NCBI RefSeq assembly: GCF_007489285.1
Contig: NZ_VLIY01000019.1
Coordinates: 21,859-85,858, forward strand
DNA: 64,000 nucleotides
DNA from: Skermania sp. ID1734
GTDB taxonomy: Bacteria > Actinomycetota > Actinomycetes > Mycobacteriales > Mycobacteriaceae
Direction: 5' to 3'
In this document: positions 10,131 to 19,001 of the stretch, in pieces
How positions within the stretch are numbered: position 1 is the first letter of the stretch
Layout: each line of letters begins with the position of its first letter
Translations under genes and position numbers: made by a program
Notes under the pieces: generated by a model
What the model was told of the DNA's origin: nothing
Databases searched by the model: none
The model's input: the letters and a program-made list of their open reading frames with translations, nothing else

Positions 10131-10535
10131 GTGGGACTTTCGGACGGCTCGTATGCGCAGCTACTCAGGCTGCGCACCGGGTTACGCCGTTTCGAGCGGT
10201 GGAGCGCGCAGCAAGCACAAGCCGCGGGCCTCACCGCGACCCAGCATCAGTTGTTGTTGGCCATCCGCGGTCACAGTGATCCCCGGGGGCCCACTATCAG
10301 CGACATCGCCGATTACCTACTGCTGCAACACCACAGCGCCGTCGGGCTCATCGACCGGGCCGAAGCCGCCGGGCTCGTGCACCGGGCCCGCACCGACACC
10401 GACCAGCGGGTGGTGCGGCTTCGGCTGTCCGAACTCGGCGCGCAGTGTCTGGAAGGGCTCACGGCGTTGCATGTCGAAGAACTGCGCCGGCTGGGCCCAC
10501 AGCTCACCGCGCTGTGGCCACCCGCCGACGATTAG
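10131..10535 (+). CDS. MarR-family transcriptional regulator
   Basis: About 134 residues from GTG 10131. It has the winged helix-turn-helix of MarR: ISDIADYLLLQHHSAVGLID is the recognition helix region, and RARTDTDQRVVRLRLSELG is the wing. Helical dimerisation segments flank it. Its stop codon directly abuts the stop codon of the convergent FUSC gene, with no spacer, so it may act on that transporter. The ligand is unknown. Confidence 0.85.
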   Translation: MGLSDGSYAQLLRLRTGLRRFERWSAQQAQAAGLTATQHQLLLAIRGHSDPRGPTISDIADYLLLQHHSAVGLIDRAEAAGLVHRARTDTDQRVVRLRLSELGAQCLEGLTALHVEELRRLGPQLTALWPPADD

Positions 10536-11684
10536 CTACTGATCGGCCGGCGGGATCGCCGGATGCGGAACGGTGGGCGGCAGCAGCGCCATCGCGGAAG
10601 TTCGTTTGAGACCCGCAACTTGCATCAAGTCCACGGTGGCCGAGCGGATTTGCGCGAAAACCACATGAGCCGACAGCCCGGCGTCGGCGACCAGTTCCGG
10701 ACGCGCACCGTAGGCAACCTCCCGCAGCACGCGCGCGGCCTCAGCCTGGTCGGGCATCTGCCCGGGGTCCGCCATGACCATTCGCCGCAGCACATCGGCG
10801 GCCTGGGACAGCTTCTCCACTTCGTCGATCAATCGCGGGTCGAGGATTTCGTCGTCACGCACCAGTGTCAGCGCCCGTCGCAACAGGACGCGAACGTTGC
10901 GCACGGCGTTGTCGAGCGGATCGGCGATCTGAGTGAGGCGCTCGAGTCGGTTGCGGCTGCTCCAGTACATCGGCGAGATCACGCTGATCTCGCGTCCGCC
11001 CTTGAGGAACGTTCGCATGGCGTCGAGTTGCGCCTGCGTCGCCCGGGCCCGGCGCAGCGCGACGACGATCTCGTCGGCATTCTGCTCGAGCAGCCCGTCG
11101 GCACACTGGGCCAGCGCCGAACTCATGACGCCGAGAATGCTGGCGGCTTCGCGCCGTGCCCGGCGCACCGGGTGAGTGGGCAGCAGCGCCACCACGGCGA
11201 TGCCCACCAGACCACCGATCAGCGCGTCGGTCATCCGGTCGAACCCGCCGCGGTTCCCTGGTGGAATGAGCGTGGCCACCAGAACTGCCGAGCCGGCCGC
11301 CTGGGTGGCGATCACCGGGCCGCCGTCGAGCAGCACGGCGGTGCTCATCGCGAGCGCGACCACGAGAATGATCTGCCACACGCCGGTGCCGACAGCGGAG
11401 ATGAACAGGTCACCGACGCCGATCCCGACCGCGACGCCCACCACCAACTCCACCGAGCGCCGCAGCCGCGCACCCAACGACACACCCAGCGACACGACCG
11501 CGGCGATCGGCGCAAAGAACGGGCGCGGGTGGTTGGCCAGATCGTGCGCTATCCACCACGCGAGTCCCGCGGCGAGCGAGCACTGCAGGATCGGCGCCGC
11601 CGAGCGTTCCACCCGACGCAGCGACGTTCGCAGTCGCGCTTTGCCCCGCAGGCTCGCCGGGACGAATTGGCCGATCGCGGCCAA
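10536..11684 (-). CDS. FUSC / aromatic acid exporter-like membrane protein
   Basis: About 382 residues. The N-terminal part has roughly six hydrophobic segments (from APILQCSLAAGLAWWIAHDL to GLVGIAVVALLPTHPV), and a long soluble helical domain follows, the arrangement of FUSC/ArAE-type efflux proteins. The open frame extends upstream through the DUF3151 gene, but that part is the other frame of a real gene. TTG 11684, one base after the upstream stop, is the likely coupled start. It is probably co-transcribed with the DUF3151 gene. Substrate unknown. Confidence 0.78.
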   Translation of the reverse strand: MAAIGQFVPASLRGKARLRTSLRRVERSAAPILQCSLAAGLAWWIAHDLANHPRPFFAPIAAVVSLGVSLGARLRRSVELVVGVAVGIGVGDLFISAVGTGVWQIILVVALAMSTAVLLDGGPVIATQAAGSAVLVATLIPPGNRGGFDRMTDALIGGLVGIAVVALLPTHPVRRARREAASILGVMSSALAQCADGLLEQNADEIVVALRRARATQAQLDAMRTFLKGGREISVISPMYWSSRNRLERLTQIADPLDNAVRNVRVLLRRALTLVRDDEILDPRLIDEVEKLSQAADVLRRMVMADPGQMPDQAEAARVLREVAYGARPELVADAGLSAHVVFAQIRSATVDLMQVAGLKRTSAMALLPPTVPHPAIPPADQ

Positions 11685-11685
11685 A

Positions 11686-12105
11686 CTATTCGATACCGAG
11701 CGCTTCCGCGGCACGAGGGTCGCAGTCCTCCAGCAGATCCAGGCAACGGGCGTGTTCGTCGGTTTCGCCGATACGTTGGGCCGCGACAGCGAGTGCCGCA
11801 ACGCAGCGGAGGAAACCGCGGTTGGGCTCGTGGCTGTAGGGAACCGGGCCGAAGCCCTTCCACCCGTTTCGGCGCAGCTGATCCAGGCCACGGTGATAGC
11901 CGGTGCGGGCGTAGGCATACGCGGTGATGGTCTGGTCGGCTTTCAGCGCGGCCTCGGCCAGGTACGCCCAGGCGATGGACGCGGTCGGATGATCGGCGGC
12001 GACCTGCGCCGGGTCGGTGCCGTTGAGGAGCGCTACCTCCGCATCATCGTGGTCGTCTGGCAGCAAGATTGGCTGGGGTCCGAGCAGATCACCGAAGGAC
12101 GTCAT
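11686..12105 (-). CDS. DUF3151 protein, Rv0360c-like
   Basis: A 139-residue soluble protein with helical, TPR-like character and the typical mycobacterial DUF3151 sequence (for example TASIAWAYLAEAAL and AYAYARTGYHRGLDQLRR, then GWKGFGPVPYSHEPNRGFLR). ATG 12105 faces the Rv0361-like gene divergently across 83 bp. Position matches Rv0360c. Biochemical function is not established. Confidence 0.88.
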   Translation of the reverse strand: MTSFGDLLGPQPILLPDDHDDAEVALLNGTDPAQVAADHPTASIAWAYLAEAALKADQTITAYAYARTGYHRGLDQLRRNGWKGFGPVPYSHEPNRGFLRCVAALAVAAQRIGETDEHARCLDLLEDCDPRAAEALGIE

Positions 12106-12188
12106 GGGCTACATTGTGCCCGCGGCCGCATCTGCTCGATACGCTGTGCCTTGCGGATAGCCGCGGTTGGAAAGGTGAGGGGTAACTT

Positions 12189-12725
12189 GTGACGGATCCA
12201 GGCAAGCCGGAAGAGTCGCGCGAACCACTCCCCCCGCCGATGGCGATGCCGCAGCGAGTCGACCCCGTCGAGCCACCGAAGGTGCGCAAGAAGCGCGGTA
12301 AGTGGCTGGCCGCGGCCGCCGCAGCCATCGTGGTCATTTGTGGTGCTGGCGCGGCAATCGGATATGCCATCCAGCAGCACAACGCGGCGAATGCACCCGA
12401 AAAGCAGATTCGCGCGCAGATCGAGGTCTTCGCGGAAGCGTTGAGCAGCGGGAACATTCAGCAGCTGCGGCAGAATTCGTGCGGCCCGCTCGCGGACTAC
12501 TACAACCACATTTCCGACGCCGACTTCGCGGCCGTGTACAAGACCGCGGTGGCGCAGAAGAACATTCCGGTGGTCTCCAGCATCAATGCCGTGCAGGTCA
12601 CCGACAAGACCGCCATCGCGCAGGTGACCGCCTACACGAAAGCGGAGCCCCAGACGAAGTCAGCACGGACGTTCAGCCTCGAGGAGACCGATCAGGGCTG
12701 GAAGGTCTGCGACCCGCCGACGTAA
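12189..12725 (+). CDS. Membrane-anchored protein, Rv0361-like
   Basis: 178 residues. A proline-rich cytosolic N-terminus (about 1-36) is followed by a single membrane helix (about 38-62) and an extracytoplasmic domain resembling DUF4878/lumazine-binding-like folds, as in many mycobacterial anchored proteins. GTG 12189 follows GGTGAGGGGT. It lies divergent to the DUF3151 gene as Rv0361 does. Its 3' end overlaps the convergent winged-helix gene by 34 bp. Function unknown. Confidence 0.8.
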   Translation: MTDPGKPEESREPLPPPMAMPQRVDPVEPPKVRKKRGKWLAAAAAAIVVICGAGAAIGYAIQQHNAANAPEKQIRAQIEVFAEALSSGNIQQLRQNSCGPLADYYNHISDADFAAVYKTAVAQKNIPVVSSINAVQVTDKTAIAQVTAYTKAEPQTKSARTFSLEETDQGWKVCDPPT

Positions 12726-13012
12726 AGGTCTTCCTCGGCGGCGCTGCGCAAGGCCGCCACCCGATCCCGGATTCGCGCGGCGGTCTGGCGCGGCATATAG
12801 GCGGGTCCGTAGTTGCTGCGGCCGAGTCGGCGGACGCGCGATCGACGGATTTCCCACCGTAGGGCGTCCGACACGGCTTTCGAGGCTCTGCCGGGGAATT
12901 GAAAACCCTGTTCTTCCAGAGCCTTGACGAGCTCAGCGACCGTTTGTGGCCCTTCGTCGAACAGTTGCTGAGTAAGCGCGTAGCGCAGGTTTATCCCCCG
13001 AATTGGCTGCAT
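12692..13012 (-). CDS. Small winged-helix-like protein
   Basis: 106 residues from ATG 13012. The sequence TVAELVKALEEQGFQFPGRASKAVSDALRWEIRRSRVRRLGRSNYG reads as a winged helix with a basic wing. It lacks a dimerisation domain. The last 11 codons overlap the end of the convergent Rv0361-like gene. It may bind DNA, but no target is suggested by the context. Confidence 0.65.
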   Translation of the reverse strand: MQPIRGINLRYALTQQLFDEGPQTVAELVKALEEQGFQFPGRASKAVSDALRWEIRRSRVRRLGRSNYGPAYMPRQTAARIRDRVAALRSAAEEDLYVGGSQTFQP

Positions 13013-13095
13013 GGTTGCGAGGATGCCGGAGCCCTCCGACAGGTTTCGGGGGCCGGGTTTCTCGCGAGCGGCATCCGCCGACTGTCTCGGGGTAC

Positions 13096-13200
13096 ATGCG
13101 ATCGCCCGCCTACGAGCAACAATCCGTCGCGCGCGATCCGCACTACCGAGATCCCGACGCGACCGACACCACTTTGTCGCTCATAGTCGGGCGAGCGCAT
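13096..13200. repeat. Imperfect 27-bp inverted repeat pair
   Basis: The arms 13096-13122 and 13174-13200 are inverted copies matching at all but about four positions, separated by about 51 bp. Both arms contain TCGCCCG and GAGC. The element lies between the starts and ends of flanking genes (upstream of the 12692-13012 gene and downstream of fba). It could be a fba terminator, a short MITE-like relic or an operator pair. Confidence 0.55.
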
Positions 13201-13236
13201 ATACCCCTGGGACCGCGGCCGCGGACCGCCGAACCC

Positions 13237-14277
13237 TTACTTCCCGGTCAGCGACTTCCCCGCCGACTTCAGGTCGTTGCACGCCTCGACCACGCGTTCG
13301 GACATCGACGCCTCGGCCTTCTTCAAGTAGCTGCGCGGGTCATAGACCTTCTTGTTGCCCACCTCGCCGTCGATCTTCAGCACGCCGTCGTAGTTTGCGA
13401 ACATGTGCCCGGCAATCGGCCGGGTGAACGCGTACTGGGTGTCGGTGTCGACGTTCATCTTCACCACGCCGTACTTCAACGAGTCATCGATCTCGCTCTT
13501 CAGCGACCCCGACCCACCGTGGAACACGAAATCGAAAGGCTTTGCATCCGAAGGCAAGCCGAGACGCTCCGCCGCCACCCGCTGCCCCTCGGCGAGCACC
13601 TCCGGGCGCAACTTCACGTTGCCCGGCTTGTACACGCCGTGCACATTGCCGAAGGTCGCCGCGAGCAGGTACTGCGCACCCTGGTCGCTGGCGCCGAGCG
13701 CATCGATAGTCTTCGCAAAGTCCTGCGGCGAGGTGTACAGCTTCTCGTTGATCTCGGCCTCGACACCGTCTTCTTCACCGCCGACGACACCGATCTCGAT
13801 CTCGAGAATGATCTTCGCGGCGGCAGCCTTTTCCAGGAGGTCCTTGGCGATGACCAGGTTCTCGTCGATCGGCACCGCGGAGCCGTCCCACATGTGCGAC
13901 TGGAACAGCGGGTTGTTGCCGGCGTTCACCCGCTCCTGCGACAACGCGATCAGCGGACGGACGTACGTATCGAGCTTGTCCTTGGGGCAGTGGTCGGTGT
14001 GCAGCGCGATGGTCACGTCGTACTTTGCGGCCACCACGTGCGCGAACTCGGCCAACGCCACCGCGCCGGTGACCATGTCCTTGACTCCGAGGCCGGAACC
14101 GAACTCGGCGCCACCGGTGGAGAACTGAATGATGCCGTCACTGCCAGCGTCGGCAAAGCCCTTGATGGCGGCGTTGATGGTTTCCGACGACGTGCAGTTG
14201 ATCGCCGGGAACGCGTAGGACCCCGCTTTGGCCTTGTCGAGCATCTCGGCGTAGATCTCGGGGGTTGCGATGGGCAC
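13237..14277 (-). CDS. fba: Fructose-bisphosphate aldolase, class II
   Basis: A 346-residue zinc aldolase interconverting fructose 1,6-bisphosphate with dihydroxyacetone phosphate and glyceraldehyde 3-phosphate in glycolysis and gluconeogenesis. HTDHC at 93-97 supplies the catalytic Asp95 and zinc ligand His96, matching the M. tuberculosis numbering. FGNVHG and the phosphate-binding FHGGSGS are also present. GTG 14277 follows GGAGGT with 8-9 nt spacing. It corresponds to Rv0363c. The mgtE gene that I recall upstream of fba in M. tuberculosis (Rv0362) is absent here. Confidence 0.97.
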   Translation of the reverse strand: MPIATPEIYAEMLDKAKAGSYAFPAINCTSSETINAAIKGFADAGSDGIIQFSTGGAEFGSGLGVKDMVTGAVALAEFAHVVAAKYDVTIALHTDHCPKDKLDTYVRPLIALSQERVNAGNNPLFQSHMWDGSAVPIDENLVIAKDLLEKAAAAKIILEIEIGVVGGEEDGVEAEINEKLYTSPQDFAKTIDALGASDQGAQYLLAATFGNVHGVYKPGNVKLRPEVLAEGQRVAAERLGLPSDAKPFDFVFHGGSGSLKSEIDDSLKYGVVKMNVDTDTQYAFTRPIAGHMFANYDGVLKIDGEVGNKKVYDPRSYLKKAEASMSERVVEACNDLKSAGKSLTGK

Positions 14278-14369
14278 GGCGGCAGACCTCCATGATTCAG
14301 ACGTTTATTGCCAATACCCTAGGCCAGCGTGATTTCGCGGCGTCAGAAGATAGGCCCAATCGCGCGCCG

Positions 14370-15014
14370 CTACGACGCCAAAGCGGTGATGACCACCAGA
14401 TTGTCGTAGGTGTCGTGTCCCTGCGGGGTGGTGTCACACGTTTCCAGGATCAGCCGACCCGGCACGTTCTTCAGCAGGTCCGTGCGCGACGCCAACTGCG
14501 CCTTGGGCACCCGAAGCACCTGCGTCACCGTGTAATTCAAGACGCCGTTGGCGGTGCCCACCGTGACCGTGTTGCCCGGCCGCACCTTCTCCAGCCGCGA
14601 GAACGGCACGAAAACACCGGATGCGTCGACGTAGTTGTGGCCGACGATGAACGACGTGCCCGCTGAATCGGTGCCGGGCTGGTTGCTGTCCTTGCGAAAC
14701 ACCGGCCGGTTGTCGACGGGAACCACCTTGCCGTCGATGGCCTTGATGCCGTGCGGATTCATCATCGTCTTGTCGAGAATCCCCGGTTCGATGGAGATCC
14801 AGATCGGGTCGGCCTGCGGAATCCGGTCGCTGAGGACGGCCGGGTGTGGCGGGTCGAGCACCTGCGAGGCCGCCTGTTGAGTTGTTGGGTGCTGGACCGG
14901 CGAAACGGTGGGGGCGCCGCCGTTGTCGGTGCTCGCACTCCGAGCTCCAACCAACAGCGCCGCCCCCACCAGGATTGCCGCAGTCGCCCCGAGGGGTCTA
15001 ATCACGCGGCGCAC
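14370..15014 (-). CDS. Sortase-fold protein (class E/F-like)
   Basis: About 214 residues with an N-terminal membrane anchor (about 9-25), a Pro/Gln-rich linker and a sortase beta-barrel. SFIVGHNY carries the catalytic histidine (His126) and LILETCDT the catalytic cysteine (Cys193). In most sortases an arginine follows in an RDN-type motif; here the corresponding stretch reads TYDNLVV, so the third catalytic residue looks replaced or displaced. The start (GTG 15014 or GTG 15005) overlaps the end of the upstream anchored coiled-coil protein, suggesting coupling and a substrate relationship. It is extracytoplasmic. Confidence 0.82.
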   Translation of the reverse strand: MRRVIRPLGATAAILVGAALLVGARSASTDNGGAPTVSPVQHPTTQQAASQVLDPPHPAVLSDRIPQADPIWISIEPGILDKTMMNPHGIKAIDGKVVPVDNRPVFRKDSNQPGTDSAGTSFIVGHNYVDASGVFVPFSRLEKVRPGNTVTVGTANGVLNYTVTQVLRVPKAQLASRTDLLKNVPGRLILETCDTTPQGHDTYDNLVVITALAS

Positions 15015-16113
15015 CGAACCAACGACGCACCTTCTCCCGCACTACGAAACCGGCGTCGTACAGCTTCTCGCGCGCCACATAGCCGGCGTCGTACAGCCGG
15101 TCGGCGACATCAGTGGTCCACGACGGATCCGCCGAACTGTCCTCGCCCGCAGTGTCCGACGAACCGGCCACCGACGAACCCGCGCCCACACGTGCCTTGG
15201 TACGGCGACGCATGGCGAGCAGCAACAGTCCGCCCAGGATCAGGACCAGACCGAGGCCGTTCATCACCCAGTGCACGATCGTGTTGGCGCCATTCAGGAT
15301 CGTCTGACCCGGGTTGCGACCGGTGACGACGCCGGCACCCGGCGTGTTGGCCGCACCGGCACCTGCACAGGTTGGCGCACCACCCGGTCCGCTGGCGGGA
15401 GCCCCGCCCGCGCCCGGTGCCATGTTTTCCGTGCACGGCGCGCAGCCGGGACCGCTACCGGGAGCAGCACCGCCGCCACCCGGCGTCATGCCGGTGCACG
15501 GCGCACTAGCCGGCGAGGCTCCCAGTCCACCCGGCGCGGCACCGCCACCACCGGGGGCTGCTCCACCACCGCCGACCGGCGGGACAATTGGCGGCGGCGC
15601 GGCCGCGGGCGGGGGCGGAAGCAGCGGCAGCGCCGCGGGAACGCCCGGCGGGATGGCCATACCGGAGAGCTGGCAGTTACCCACCGCGGTCACCTGCTGG
15701 TCGGCCGCGAGCTTGGTGTTGGTGGCCGCGGTGTCGGCAGCCTGCGACGCCTGCTGGGTCTGCACGGCCGCGGCCGCCTTGGCCTGCAGGTCGCGCTGGA
15801 CGTCCAAAGCCGCACCCGAGTTGACGGCTGCCTGGTACGCGGCCTGCGCGTCGTTCGCGGCCTTCGTGTCCGCGGCAAGTTTGGCGTCGGCAGCGTTCTT
15901 GGCGTCATTCGCGGCCTGGGCCTGGTTGGCGGCCTGCTCGGCGGCGCCACAGGCATAGGTCTTGGGCGGCGGTGGCGGGGGCGGCGCCGGTGTGCCTGTG
16001 ACATCACCGGAGGCAAATGCGACGCCGCCGCCCAGCACGACGGAGGCGGCAAGCATGACCGCCACCGTGCACTGGCGAGCCAACGCCCGGGGACGCTGAT
16101 CGATGCTGGTCAT
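14998..16113 (-). CDS. Exported coiled-coil, Gly/Pro-rich membrane-anchored protein (possible sortase substrate)
   Basis: 371 residues. A signal peptide ends near residue 35; a PPPPPPP run follows at 44-50, then an Ala/Gln/Asp coiled coil at about 55-145, a Gly/Pro/Ala low-complexity segment with several cysteines at about 150-265, and a C-terminal hydrophobic helix (282-301) followed by MRRR. Just before the helix is GRNPGQT, which resembles a sorting motif of the NPQTN kind. Unlike standard substrates, a cytosolic tail of about 70 residues follows, holding two direct repeats of LYDAG(Y/F)V(A/V)REK at 340-361. ATG 16113 has GAAGGAA upstream. It is coupled to the sortase gene. Confidence 0.78.
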   Translation of the reverse strand: MTSIDQRPRALARQCTVAVMLAASVVLGGGVAFASGDVTGTPAPPPPPPPKTYACGAAEQAANQAQAANDAKNAADAKLAADTKAANDAQAAYQAAVNSGAALDVQRDLQAKAAAAVQTQQASQAADTAATNTKLAADQQVTAVGNCQLSGMAIPPGVPAALPLLPPPPAAAPPPIVPPVGGGGAAPGGGGAAPGGLGASPASAPCTGMTPGGGGAAPGSGPGCAPCTENMAPGAGGAPASGPGGAPTCAGAGAANTPGAGVVTGRNPGQTILNGANTIVHWVMNGLGLVLILGGLLLLAMRRRTKARVGAGSSVAGSSDTAGEDSSADPSWTTDVADRLYDAGYVAREKLYDAGFVVREKVRRWFGAPRD

Positions 16114-16339
16114 TCGGGGTTCCTTCTCGACTCGGTGTTCTCGAACTGCGGCAGCTGTTGGTCTAACTGGACAAAACTCTCGACCATGGACTCGTCAACG
16201 ACACGTAGCGACTTTCGGCGTCAACAACTCCGATATGGACTCTTAATCACTTTGATACCTTCCGCCACAGCAGTTGACTGATGAAACATACGCCACACGA
16301 TCGGGCGAGCCGGGTAACCGCGCCGGTACTCTGGGCGGC

Positions 16340-17050
16340 GTGATTTCGCTGGCAGCATCCGAAGTGACCACCAACCTGGCGTTGATGCCGAAGTGGTTCG
16401 ACCCCATGTACCTGTTGACCAATGGGGGCCCCTTCGCGCACGCAGTGCTGCCGGCGATCTTGGTCATCGTCTTCATCGAGACCGGGCTGCTGTTTCCGCT
16501 GCTCCCGGGCGATTCTCTGCTCTTCACGGGCGGGCTGCTGAGCGCGCAACCGCATCCGCCGGTGTCCATCTGGGTGCTGCTGCCGGCCGTGGCGATCACG
16601 GCGATCCTCGGCGATCAGTGCGCATACTGGATCGGGCGCGCCATCGGCCCGGCGCTGTTCCAGAAGGAAGACACGCGGTTGTTCAAGAAGCACTATGTGA
16701 CCGAGTCGCACGCGTTCTTCGAAAAGTACGGTCCCAAGACGATCATCCTGGCCAGATTCGTGCCGATCGTGCGCACGTTCACGCCCGTGCTGGCCGGCGT
16801 GTCGAAGATGACCTACCCGAAGTTCCTCGGCTTCGACATCGTTGGCGGCATCCTGTGGGGTGGCGGTGTCACGCTGGCCGGCTACTTCCTCGGCAACGTC
16901 GCGTTCATCCGCAACCACGTCGAGGCGATCTTCATCCTGATCGTGCTCGTGTCGATCCTGCCCGGCATCTTCGAGATCGGTAAGCGAACGGTCGCGTCGC
17001 GCCGCGCCCCCACCGATCCGGAGCCAGTGGGCTCCGACTCCAACGCCTGA
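16340..17050 (+). CDS. DedA-family membrane protein, Rv0364-like
   Basis: 236 residues with the DedA/SNARE-associated signature: FIETGLLFPLLPGDSLLFTG near the N-terminus, then the re-entrant and arginine-containing segment ILARFVPIVRTFTPVLAGVS. Members are undecaprenyl-phosphate or phospholipid translocases/flippase-like proteins needed for envelope homeostasis. The open frame extends 22 codons further upstream, but GTG 16340 gives a length near Rv0364. It is followed 21 bp later by a second dedA gene. Confidence 0.9.
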   Translation: MISLAASEVTTNLALMPKWFDPMYLLTNGGPFAHAVLPAILVIVFIETGLLFPLLPGDSLLFTGGLLSAQPHPPVSIWVLLPAVAITAILGDQCAYWIGRAIGPALFQKEDTRLFKKHYVTESHAFFEKYGPKTIILARFVPIVRTFTPVLAGVSKMTYPKFLGFDIVGGILWGGGVTLAGYFLGNVAFIRNHVEAIFILIVLVSILPGIFEIGKRTVASRRAPTDPEPVGSDSNA

Positions 17051-17071
17051 GTCGATAAAAGCATGTGAGAT

Positions 17072-17800
17072 ATGTTTTTCGCCTCGGGCGGATTTGATCC
17101 GCTAGCGTCCGCTGGACCAGCCATGGTCTGGGCCGTTGTGCTCGTCTTCGTTTTTCTTGAGTGCGCCCTCATCATCGGACTCTTCCTGCCCGGCGACTCC
17201 ATGCTGATCACGGCCGGCATCGCGCTCGCCGCGACATCGGCGGGTCCGGTACATATCTGGGGCTTGGCGATCGGCGCCATGGTCGCCGCGGTCGCCGGTA
17301 ACCAAGTGGGTTACCTGATCGGGCACCGGGCGCGCGGAACAGTGTTGGCGCGCCGCAACGGCAAATACATCAACGCCCGAAATCTGCATCGCGTGAACGT
17401 GCTGCTGGACAAACACGGCTTCTGGGCCGTGTGCGTGTCCCGCTGGGTGCCCTGGGTGCGGACGCTGTGCCCGCTCGTCGCCGGGTCGGCCCGGATGAAT
17501 CACCGCAAGTACACGATCGCCAGCGCCCTGGGTGCGGTGGTGTGGGCGCCGGTGTTGCTGATGATCGGCTACTACGCCGGGGAATGGATCAACGGCGTCC
17601 CGTGGCTCATGCCCGCGGTCCTCGCGACCATGGGAGCCGGGCTGGTCGTCGGCACCGTGCTCGGCATCCGCCACTACACGCAGGAGATGTCGCGGCCCAG
17701 CGAGCCGCTGGCGGTCGAAAGCGTGGAGCACCACCACTCATCCGAGAATGTTCACCGCTCGCGCGAGCACCATCGCCACGGTGGTCAGCGCGACGGCTGA
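17072..17800 (+). CDS. Second DedA-family membrane protein
   Basis: 242 residues. It contains FLECALIIGLFLPGDSMLIT and VSRWVPWVRTLCPLVAGSAR, the two DedA hallmarks with the conserved arginine. A His-rich tail (VEHHHSSENVHRSREHHRHG) follows the last membrane helix. Sequence divergence from the upstream DedA suggests an old duplication or separate subfamilies. The last 63 bp overlap the convergent 17738-18436 gene. Confidence 0.88.
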   Translation: MFFASGGFDPLASAGPAMVWAVVLVFVFLECALIIGLFLPGDSMLITAGIALAATSAGPVHIWGLAIGAMVAAVAGNQVGYLIGHRARGTVLARRNGKYINARNLHRVNVLLDKHGFWAVCVSRWVPWVRTLCPLVAGSARMNHRKYTIASALGAVVWAPVLLMIGYYAGEWINGVPWLMPAVLATMGAGLVVGTVLGIRHYTQEMSRPSEPLAVESVEHHHSSENVHRSREHHRHGGQRDG

Positions 17801-18436
17801 CTGCACCATCATCGCCAGCTTCGCCCAGCGCGAGAGCGGCATCGTGTCGGTCGGGCTGAACGCCGTCGCATTGGTGAAGGAGACGTACAAGTAGTCGGCG
17901 AATGCCGGCTCCCAGTCCGGCGGGCTGAGGTTCTGCGGCGAGCTCATCTGCGGGAACAGAAAGTCGGGATACTTGGCGATGCCGTAGGTTCGGGCCGCCG
18001 GCCCACCCCGGTCCAGCTCCCAGTACCAGAGCCCGAACACGATGATGTTTGTCAGGTAGATCGCCCCGCCGCTGGCCAACAACTGTGCGGCGCCCGCATG
18101 GCTGTGATTGGTCACGACGTCACGGACGAGCGCAGCCGCCGAGTACGTGTTGGCCACGCTGACGATCGCGATCAAGGTCAGCCCGGCCGCGCGCAATGCC
18201 GTCGAGCGCTTGTCCATACGCAGCGGATTGAACGCCACCAGACCCACCAGGACGACCGCCTCGAGAGCCGGCAGCAGGTATCGGGAGTAGAGCATCAGCC
18301 GCTCGGGCAGCGCCAACTGAAGCACAATCGCCAGGACGATGGCGCTGGTAGCGGCCCATCGCGACTCGCCCTCGGTGCGGCGGCGCCAGGCGGGAACTGC
18401 GGCGGCTGCCGGTTTGGTCTGCTCGATCACGGACAC
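17738..18436 (-). CDS. DUF1345-like integral membrane protein
   Basis: About 232 residues from GTG 18436, which has AAGGCAG upstream (an ATG at 18475 would add 13 residues). Four or five hydrophobic segments precede a channel-like ending, YLYVSFTNATAFSPTD, followed by a last membrane helix ending ARAVNILG. This pore-loop-like motif before the last helix resembles DUF1345 and related two-pore-channel-like proteins. Its 3' end overlaps dedA2. The transported species is unknown. Confidence 0.72.
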   Translation of the reverse strand: MSVIEQTKPAAAAVPAWRRRTEGESRWAATSAIVLAIVLQLALPERLMLYSRYLLPALEAVVLVGLVAFNPLRMDKRSTALRAAGLTLIAIVSVANTYSAAALVRDVVTNHSHAGAAQLLASGGAIYLTNIIVFGLWYWELDRGGPAARTYGIAKYPDFLFPQMSSPQNLSPPDWEPAFADYLYVSFTNATAFSPTDTMPLSRWAKLAMMVQSAVALTTVAMVLARAVNILG

Positions 18437-18506
18437 TATGCTGCCTTGGATTGCGGCTGCGGGCACTATGATCAACGGTCGAGATCAACTCTCGTTGGGA
18501 CTGGAC

Positions 18507-19001
18507 ATGATTCGCATATGCGCGGCGTCGCTGTTGGTCGCGACTTTCGCCGTTGCAGGCTGCGGCGCCAGTCCAAATCAGTCGACATTGCCGGATAAAC
18601 CGGTACGCGGCTTGTCGTTTGGGCTGTGCAACACGCTTTCGGATCAGGATGTGACCGCTGACGCCGGGATGGCCAGTCTCACCCGGGTGCTGACCACCTC
18701 GATGGGTTGCCAATGGGAACAAGGCAATTCACCCAATTCCACCATCGTGAGCACGTGGTGGTACCGCGGCAGCCCGATCGCCGACGCGCGGGCAGACTCC
18801 GTGGTGGCCCACGACACCGACGCCGATGTCCACGTCGGCGACCTGTCCGGATTCACCGCGCGTACCCCGGGCGGCTGCTCGGTGTCGTTGAGCAGCGGAC
18901 TCGATTACGCCACGTGGTCGGTGCAACATCTAGCGGCTCCCGACCCCTGTGCTGCCGTCGAATCCCTGGCCCGGTCGAGCCTGACCCGGAGCCATCAGTG
19001 A
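18507..19001 (+). CDS. DUF3558-type lipoprotein, first of three
   Basis: 164 residues from ATG 18507. The signal peptide has the lipobox VAGC at about 15-18. The mature part holds the spaced cysteines and FGLCNTLSDQDV and MGCQWEQ segments seen in DUF3558 proteins, which are abundant actinobacterial surface lipoproteins of unclear role. Its stop overlaps the next start as GTGA, so translation is coupled. It starts just after the divergent DUF1345-like gene. Confidence 0.82.
   Translation: MIRICAASLLVATFAVAGCGASPNQSTLPDKPVRGLSFGLCNTLSDQDVTADAGMASLTRVLTTSMGCQWEQGNSPNSTIVSTWWYRGSPIADARADSVVAHDTDADVHVGDLSGFTARTPGGCSVSLSSGLDYATWSVQHLAAPDPCAAVESLARSSLTRSHQ

Noticed and set aside
13059..13200. Short ORFs starting MRSP on both strands near 13096 and 13200
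   Set aside because: They arise because the inverted repeat holds the same sequence on both strands; the rest of each frame does not resemble protein.
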